64,000 nucleotides of DNA from Neolewinella agarilytica (GTDB lineage: Bacteria; Bacteroidota; Bacteroidia; Chitinophagales; Saprospiraceae), in the NCBI RefSeq assembly GCF_900110645.1, contig NZ_FOFB01000006.1:62001-126000 (forward strand). The letters are read 5' to 3'. Positions 59,181 to 64,000 of this stretch are shown here, one piece after another. The position numbers and the translations under genes are program-made. Under the pieces are notes generated by a model that did no database searches, was not told the origin of the DNA, and saw only the letters and a program-made list of their open reading frames with translations. Position 1 is the stretch's first letter, and every line of letters starts with the position of its first letter.

Positions 59181-59744
59181 CTACGCCGAAAGTACGGCTT
59201 CGGCAAGTTTAATGAGCATGGCGCGGCGGGCTTCTGCGTCGAAAGGTTCTTCGAATCCCGCTTTGGGTAGCGCAGAAAATTTCACACGGAAGGCTTTACC
59301 CGCAGTAACGGAGAGGATTCGGCCGTCGTTCATCATCCGGGCTTTATACCCGCCGATCATCAAAGCGTCCTTGCCTTTGGCACCGGCCACTTCATCAACG
59401 ATACTTTGTTTTTCGGTCGTGCCTTCGGGCATGTCGACCACCAGGGCGGCCGTCCATCCCGTTGCCTGCAGGTTATACTGACAGGTATGGAAACTGCCCG
59501 GTGCACGGGAGCCCGCCATCGGAATCTGTACGCCCTTGTCGAATAAGGACAGCACTTCCGCTTCGGTCAGGTACACACATACCGGTGGCGGTGGGGCTAC
59601 CTGACTCAATCGTTCCGTGTTTTCAGCCTCCGATTTGGCGGCTACTTCTTCGGCGGTTTCAATGGTCGTGTTGCTGTCCGTCGCATCGCCACCACAGGCA
59701 AAGAGGAAGAGACCCAGCAGTGAGAGGAAGAGTACTTTTTGCAT
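59181..59744 (-). CDS. Lipoprotein of unknown function
   Basis: A 187-residue lipoprotein (MQKVLFLSLLGLFLFACGG). After a Thr/Glu linker the domain has two Cys (PPPPVCVYLTEAEV and SFHTCQYNL) that may form a disulfide, and VDMPEGTTEKQSIVDEVAG and RMMNDGRILSVTAG strands. It resembles small DUF-type lipoproteins in Bacteroidota but I cannot name one. Its TACTTTTG promoter box lies just downstream of an exact element copy. Confidence 0.7.
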   Translation of the reverse strand: MQKVLFLSLLGLFLFACGGDATDSNTTIETAEEVAAKSEAENTERLSQVAPPPPVCVYLTEAEVLSLFDKGVQIPMAGSRAPGSFHTCQYNLQATGWTAALVVDMPEGTTEKQSIVDEVAGAKGKDALMIGGYKARMMNDGRILSVTAGKAFRVKFSALPKAGFEEPFDAEARRAMLIKLAEAVLSA

Positions 59745-59761
59745 TCGTGTCAGGTTTTGCG

Positions 59762-59769
59762 CAAAAGTA
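59762..59769 (-). promoter_or_regulatory. -7 box TACTTTTG for the lipoprotein gene
   Basis: Matches TAnnTTTG on the minus strand, 17 bases upstream of the start; the dispersed element occupies the -14 to -33 area. Confidence 0.6.
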
Positions 59770-59776
59770 CGGTTTT

Positions 59777-59795
59777 GGGCGCGGTCGCAGGTGCA
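59777..59795 (-). repeat. Exact copy of dispersed element upstream of lipoprotein gene
   Basis: GGGCGCGGTCGCAGGTGCA on the plus strand; shares TACGGTTTT on its left with the copy at 51953. Confidence 0.85.
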
Positions 59796-59833
59796 GAGGG
59801 GGTGATTTTAAAGAGCAGTGAAGGGTGCTCCCT

Positions 59834-59879
59834 GGCTTCAGCCGGAGGGTGTGAATAAACAGACCCTCCGGCTGAAGCC
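59834..59879. repeat. REP-like inverted repeat after PorU gene
   Basis: GGCTTCAGCCGGAGGGT and ACCCTCCGGCTGAAGCC form a perfect 17-bp stem with a 12-base loop, 15 bp downstream of the PorU stop. It may end transcription of that gene. Confidence 0.85.
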
Positions 59880-59894
59880 GGGGGTACAGGCCTC

Positions 59895-62800
59895 CTATTT
59901 CAGAATCACCAGCTTTTGCAGGTCGCTGTTCACCACGGTCGTGCCGTCTCCCCGCAAGCGAACCTGATAGAGATATACCCCGCGGGCGAGTTGGTCACCG
60001 TAGTCATCGAGCCCATCCCATTCGATGCAGTCGTCACGGCGGACGGTGCCGTCGCTGAAGGCGTAAGGCCGCGTCAGGGTTTTGACCAGCCTTCCGGTAA
60101 CGGTATAAATCTGCACAATGGCTTCGACTTCCTGACCGACCAGCGTATGGTCAAACTGGAAGCAGGTCCGGTCCGTAAAGGGGTTGGGATAGTTGAGGAT
60201 GCGACGGATCGCATCCGCTCCGTCGGCTGCGACGACGAATTCCGTTTTACCCTGCGCGGAGTTGTTCGCCACGTCCCAGGCGCGCACACTAACCGTGTGC
60301 AGGCCCGGCTCCAGATCGAAGAGCGGAAACCGAACTTTTCCGCTGCGGAAATCATCCGCGTTGGCTTCGTAATAATCGTTAAGCACGATGGTGTTGCGGG
60401 TGTCTTCGTCCAGTACCGCTTCCAGATCATGCCCGATGCTGTTGCCCGTAACGTTGATGCCTAGGTCATCGGTCAGATTGACGAGCAGGATGGGATCTTC
60501 AGAGGTCTCTCCACCGGAGATGAAGTCTTCATTGTCCATGAACACTTCCACCAGCGGACCTTCATCATCGCTGATGATCTCATCGCTGGTGCCACCGATG
60601 ATGAGCTGGTTGTAGAAGCCCGCCGCATCGGTAAACTGGCTTGGGTCCTCGGCGTAGTAGCTGATTTTACCCGCACCGAAGGCATAGTTTATATCTCGGG
60701 GCACCACAAACTCAAAGGTGAACTTGCCCGCCGTCACCGTGGCGCGGCCACGGAAGATGATGTTGCGCTGTACGGAGACGGACAACTCCGGGCTGCCGGG
60801 GTCTTGCGCCAGGGTGGTTTTTTCCTGCGGCTTGTCGTAGATCGTCGGGAAGATCTGCCCGTTGAAGTTTTCCAGCAGGTTGCCGTCCAGATCCGTCACT
60901 TCTCCGCTGATTTTCATTTTCTGCAGGGCACGAACGGTATCCTGCCGTTCTTCACTAACGGGCAGGTCATCGATCATGGTGGTGCGCACCGAGTGACGGG
61001 GCAGAGCGATGGTCATTGCCGGGTCACCCAGCAGGGTGAATTTGCGGGCGTTCTCCGTCTGGTCGTTTAGCGTAGTGGCCGTACTGGGACGGGAGATGTC
61101 GTTTTTAGCAATCCGGATGATATCTCCGAGGGTTCGCCATTCTCCGTCGGGGCGGTCCAGCATCGCCTGAACGGTGTTGTTCGTCAGGGTGAAGTTGCGG
61201 GTGGCAAACACTGGCCGGGTAGTAGTGAGCAGCGCTGCAGCTCCGCCATTGGGCGTCAACAGCGCTTCTTCTCCTGCGGAGACGAATGCTGCATCATCAT
61301 AGTTGGAAAACGTACAGGTGGCCGTGATGAATACCGGTGGCTGAATGGGGTCGATGTCATTGGCCGGCTTCGTCCAGTTTCTGATTTGAGGAATATCCAG
61401 CACCCGCTCCTGGGCCCAGCCACGTGGGCCGCCATGACCGAGGTAGGTGACGGCCAGTGCACCACGGAAAATGGCCCGGTCAAGGCCTTCGGTAATGTCC
61501 GGGAAGCGGTCTCCGGCGGAGAGACTCTGTTGGGGGAAAAGGTCAAAGTAGAGCTTGTCGAAGTTCAAGTCGGGTTTGCGGGCTTCCACGGCGTTAGCTA
61601 CCCGGTTAACATCAATGGTATGGCGGCCGCCGTCTTCGTCGTCACCTACGAAGGTCATACGGGTACGCCAGTCTCCCAGCGTGCTGGGGTCGGTGTCGTA
61701 GCGCACGAGCTTAGCAACTACCTGGGTGGCTTCATCGGCGGTTTTGACCGGCAAACGGCCAACGGCTACGTTCAGGTCTGGCTCCAGGGGTTGATTGTTG
61801 CTGGCTTCGCCGAAGATGCCGAAGAAGTCATCCGCGGGGAAGCTGCCAACTTCGGTCAACTCTCCATCGTGTTCATAGACGGGGATGAAGGTAGTGCCTA
61901 ATTCCAGGATGTTGCGGTGATCAAAACTTCCATCTCCGAACAATAGCAAAAAGCGAAGGCCTGCGTCTCGCTCGTAAACCATCCGGGCGAAATTGCGGAT
62001 GGCCGCAGCGTCTTCCCGCCCGCTGCTGAATTCGTTGTAGATCTGCTCGGTGGTGACCAACTCCACCGTCAGCCCGTTGTGTGTTCTCCGGTGTTCCGCC
62101 AGGGTTTCTGCCTGGGTGAGAAACTCAGGATGGGTGATGATGATCATCTCCGCACTATTGATGGCGTGCAGGTTCTGTGTTTCTACTCGTTTGCCACTAA
62201 GGGGTTCCAGCAGTGATGCTCCGCTACGGAAAGCAACGTACTCGAAGGCCCGGCCTGCGGCCGCTGCGGAAAAGCTGCCTCCGTTAACGGCGGTCTGACG
62301 GACGTCTGCTCCGTCGATACGCCATACCCGGCCATCAGCGGGGAACTCACTCATGCGGAAGGAGACGGTGCCCTGATCCCGACTGCGGGTATCCCGGAAA
62401 TTGAACTGTTCCAGCCCGGAAAAAGACAGCAGTCGGCGTGCGCGTAGCTGAATCCAGTCGAGCCAGGCCTCAGAGGTGCCGGAGTTGGCAGGGATCGGAT
62501 AGTCAACCAGAACGTTAACGACGGGGTCGTTCAGAATGATATTGTTACTCACCGTTGCGGGAGAAGCTGCATTGCGTTGTTCCTGCTGACCGATACTGGT
62601 GCTGCTGGCGATGCTGCTCTGTAATCGTTCACCGTTAACTTCCAGGAAAAACCGGCTGCTGGCGTCGGTGCGTAGAGCCATGCGGGCGCGTACGGTGGCC
62701 GTCTCTCCGGCTACCAGGTCCGGAACCCGGAATAGGGCAGGATAGTTTTTCTCCCGCGAGATTTTGAAAAATTCTCCCCACCAGCTCTGGCCTGATCCGT

Positions 62801-63779
62801 GTGAATTACCACCCAACTCGTGCAGAATATTGAATTGGTCTTCTTCAAAGTGGTAGAAAGCATCATAGCTATCGGTGGCCTGGCCACCGCCCGCTGAGGG
62901 GAGCTCCGTTACCCGCCGGCCGGCGGCCCCGCCTATGCGGAGAAAGTAGGTGTTGCTGGTAGCGTAGATATTTTTCTCGTAGAAGAAACGATCCTGCTCC
63001 TCGTCATAGCGGAGGTTGTCCGGCCCGTTGGCGTAGAAAAGAATAAAGTCTCCACCATCAAAGCTGCCGTCATTTTCCCCATCGATGGTGATGGCCATTT
63101 CGGTGAGATCGTCCGGTGGTGTTTCATTAACGGTTTCGGGTAGTTTTCCGGCGAAGGGCTGGCCGTAGAGAGCGATGTTGCGCGGGTCGACGCCCTCGAG
63201 GTTAACCCCCAGCTTATCGGTCAGAAAGTCCCGGCTGATTTTATGCATACCGGCTTGATCAACTGTAATGCGGAACCAGTTTCCTTCGCGGAGAACGGAG
63301 TTGGTGGCGAAGGTCATCCGTGGCCGGGCCGCTGCGCCTTTGGGGACGAGTCGAATCTCCAGTTCCGTCAGCCGTTCCGCCCCGGTGGGGGTTTGAATGA
63401 TGGCGGGAGCGGTAACCTTGCCCAGCCAGCCTTCCGGCTGGCGGCTGACACTGACGGCGAAGCGGAAATCCGTTGGTAACTCCGCCGCACCACGCGGCAG
63501 CCTGACGGGCTCAAAAACACTGCTGATGACCTCGACGGTGTAGTCCCGCCCGGGCTCCGCCGCAAAGGTCCGCAGGTAGGTTGGCAGAGGAGATACTTCC
63601 ATTGCACCTGCGTTGGCGCCCTCTTCTCCTATCCGTTGAAAGGCAAATTCCACCAGTCGAATACCTTCCGTTTCCACGGCAAGGGGCTCTTCCCAGACGA
63701 GCTGGTCCTTCCACTGCTGCTGAGCAGAAAGCATTTGGGAAAGACAGCAGAAGAACAGCAGAAGGGCAAACTGGCGCAT
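59895..63779 (-). CDS. porU: Type IX secretion system sortase PorU
   Basis: A 1294-residue protein from ATG 63779 (signal MRQFALLLFFCCLSQMLSAQ). A central gingipain-like C25 peptidase domain contains the catalytic His (about 782, VTYLGHGGPRGW) and Cys (about 821, ITATCTFSNYDD). IIITHPEFLTQAETLAEHRR and LLLFGDGSFDHRNI precede. The C-terminal part carries beta domains and a T9SS type A tail (YPNPFTDRTCFQFDHT ... VNSDLQKLVILK). PorU cleaves the sorting signal from exported T9SS cargo and attaches A-LPS. It processes proteins such as the subtilase and metzincin in this window. Confidence 0.95.
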   Translation of the reverse strand: MRQFALLLFFCCLSQMLSAQQQWKDQLVWEEPLAVETEGIRLVEFAFQRIGEEGANAGAMEVSPLPTYLRTFAAEPGRDYTVEVISSVFEPVRLPRGAAELPTDFRFAVSVSRQPEGWLGKVTAPAIIQTPTGAERLTELEIRLVPKGAAARPRMTFATNSVLREGNWFRITVDQAGMHKISRDFLTDKLGVNLEGVDPRNIALYGQPFAGKLPETVNETPPDDLTEMAITIDGENDGSFDGGDFILFYANGPDNLRYDEEQDRFFYEKNIYATSNTYFLRIGGAAGRRVTELPSAGGGQATDSYDAFYHFEEDQFNILHELGGNSHGSGQSWWGEFFKISREKNYPALFRVPDLVAGETATVRARMALRTDASSRFFLEVNGERLQSSIASSTSIGQQEQRNAASPATVSNNIILNDPVVNVLVDYPIPANSGTSEAWLDWIQLRARRLLSFSGLEQFNFRDTRSRDQGTVSFRMSEFPADGRVWRIDGADVRQTAVNGGSFSAAAAGRAFEYVAFRSGASLLEPLSGKRVETQNLHAINSAEMIIITHPEFLTQAETLAEHRRTHNGLTVELVTTEQIYNEFSSGREDAAAIRNFARMVYERDAGLRFLLLFGDGSFDHRNILELGTTFIPVYEHDGELTEVGSFPADDFFGIFGEASNNQPLEPDLNVAVGRLPVKTADEATQVVAKLVRYDTDPSTLGDWRTRMTFVGDDEDGGRHTIDVNRVANAVEARKPDLNFDKLYFDLFPQQSLSAGDRFPDITEGLDRAIFRGALAVTYLGHGGPRGWAQERVLDIPQIRNWTKPANDIDPIQPPVFITATCTFSNYDDAAFVSAGEEALLTPNGGAAALLTTTRPVFATRNFTLTNNTVQAMLDRPDGEWRTLGDIIRIAKNDISRPSTATTLNDQTENARKFTLLGDPAMTIALPRHSVRTTMIDDLPVSEERQDTVRALQKMKISGEVTDLDGNLLENFNGQIFPTIYDKPQEKTTLAQDPGSPELSVSVQRNIIFRGRATVTAGKFTFEFVVPRDINYAFGAGKISYYAEDPSQFTDAAGFYNQLIIGGTSDEIISDDEGPLVEVFMDNEDFISGGETSEDPILLVNLTDDLGINVTGNSIGHDLEAVLDEDTRNTIVLNDYYEANADDFRSGKVRFPLFDLEPGLHTVSVRAWDVANNSAQGKTEFVVAADGADAIRRILNYPNPFTDRTCFQFDHTLVGQEVEAIVQIYTVTGRLVKTLTRPYAFSDGTVRRDDCIEWDGLDDYGDQLARGVYLYQVRLRGDGTTVVNSDLQKLVILK
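63603..63621 (+). repeat. Exact copy of dispersed element inside porU
   Basis: TGCACCTGCGTTGGCGCCC, antisense to codons for GANAGAM near the mature N-terminus of PorU. Confidence 0.85.
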
Positions 63780-64000
63780 AGATATGTAATCAGGGGTACT
63801 CGTAAGATACATAGGGTAGGACAAAACGTTGTTTCACCGACGTTAATTATTGATCGAAGCACTCTGGCTGTCGGTTTGACGACGAGCACCCCGCAATTTA
63901 ACATCCCAAATTTGGGGAAGGCGGACTATAGAATTAGCTTTAGGCATCCGGGGCAGGTCATAAACCTGCCTGAAGAGTATATCCTTTGGATCAGGTTTTT
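63780..64000. other. Upstream region of porU
   Basis: Holds the porU leader. A short inverted repeat GGCAGGT/ACCTGCC lies at 63952-63970. No gene recognised before the window edge. Confidence 0.4.

Noticed and set aside
63900..64000. Riboswitch-like sequence (CCTGATCC on the minus strand) at the window edge
   Set aside because: Only a short match to a thiamine-box-like core; the required helices are not found and the region is cut by the window end.

Overview
The window reads as a chromosomal segment from a marine-type Bacteroidota, most likely a Saprospiria/Lewinella-like member. The evidence is a type IX secretion system (T9SS) sortase (PorU), the gliding lipoprotein GldB, secreted proteins with T9SS type A C-terminal tails, many Cys-lipoproteins, bacillithiol-type YtxJ, and promoters of the Bacteroidota TAnnTTTG kind. 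Base composition is fairly GC-rich throughout, apart from one clearly AT-richer island at about 24.97-29.33 kb. The taxonomic assignment is inference, because no rRNA gene is present.

Layout. 0-10 kb: a partial MATE exporter, a Dabb lipoprotein, a secreted pentapeptide-like protein, DinB-like and thioredoxin-like genes with overlapping ends, a GreA/GreB factor, a DUF1080 lipoprotein followed by an MFS sugar-type transporter, an EamA exporter with no ATG start, a peroxiredoxin, then clpS and aat (an N-degron pair), a small lipoprotein and an HU protein. 10-24.9 kb: a rhodanese lipoprotein, a T9SS-exported subtilase, a membrane protein of unknown role, a TonB-C-like protein, gldB, outer-membrane barrels, a low-complexity Ser/Arg-rich secreted protein, proS, and an aminopeptidase P. 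24.98-29.09 kb: one very large NACHT-like NTPase with a C-terminal PD-(D/E)XK-type nuclease, the best candidate here for an undescribed defence protein. 29.4-37.5 kb: ytxJ, an Asp/Asn hydroxylase-like gene, a nucleoside phosphorylase, a TspO-like protein, a LutB-like Fe-S protein, rplS, and a compact ergothioneine operon (DUF427-egtB-egtD). 37.6-49.3 kb: a glycosyltransferase, a putative zinc peptidase, tRNA-Tyr with a shrunken tRNA-like element beside it, a spermidine-synthase-like gene, small genes, surE, a TMTC-like TPR membrane protein, two paralogous membrane-tethered winged-helix proteins preceded by a perfect 20-bp palindrome, a stand-alone asparaginase N-domain, an acyltransferase, a GxxExxY gene beside a 96-bp tandem repeat, and a thiolase. 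49.8-64 kb: a T9SS-exported metzincin, a gene split by an in-frame amber codon, a TlpA-like lipoprotein, a TesB thioesterase, a DUF3179/barrel operon, a DUF697 protein, a YejK/NdpA-like protein and PorU.

The most striking pattern not explained by genes is a dispersed element, TGCACCTGCGNNNGCGCCC. I find seven exact copies and at least six near copies, on both strands, in intergenic DNA and inside genes, including in codons for signal peptides. Two copies in inverted orientation bracket the AT-rich nuclease island. A second family of REP-like inverted repeats (core GCCGACTTCAGTCGGC / GCCGGCTGAAGCCGGC) sits at several gene ends.
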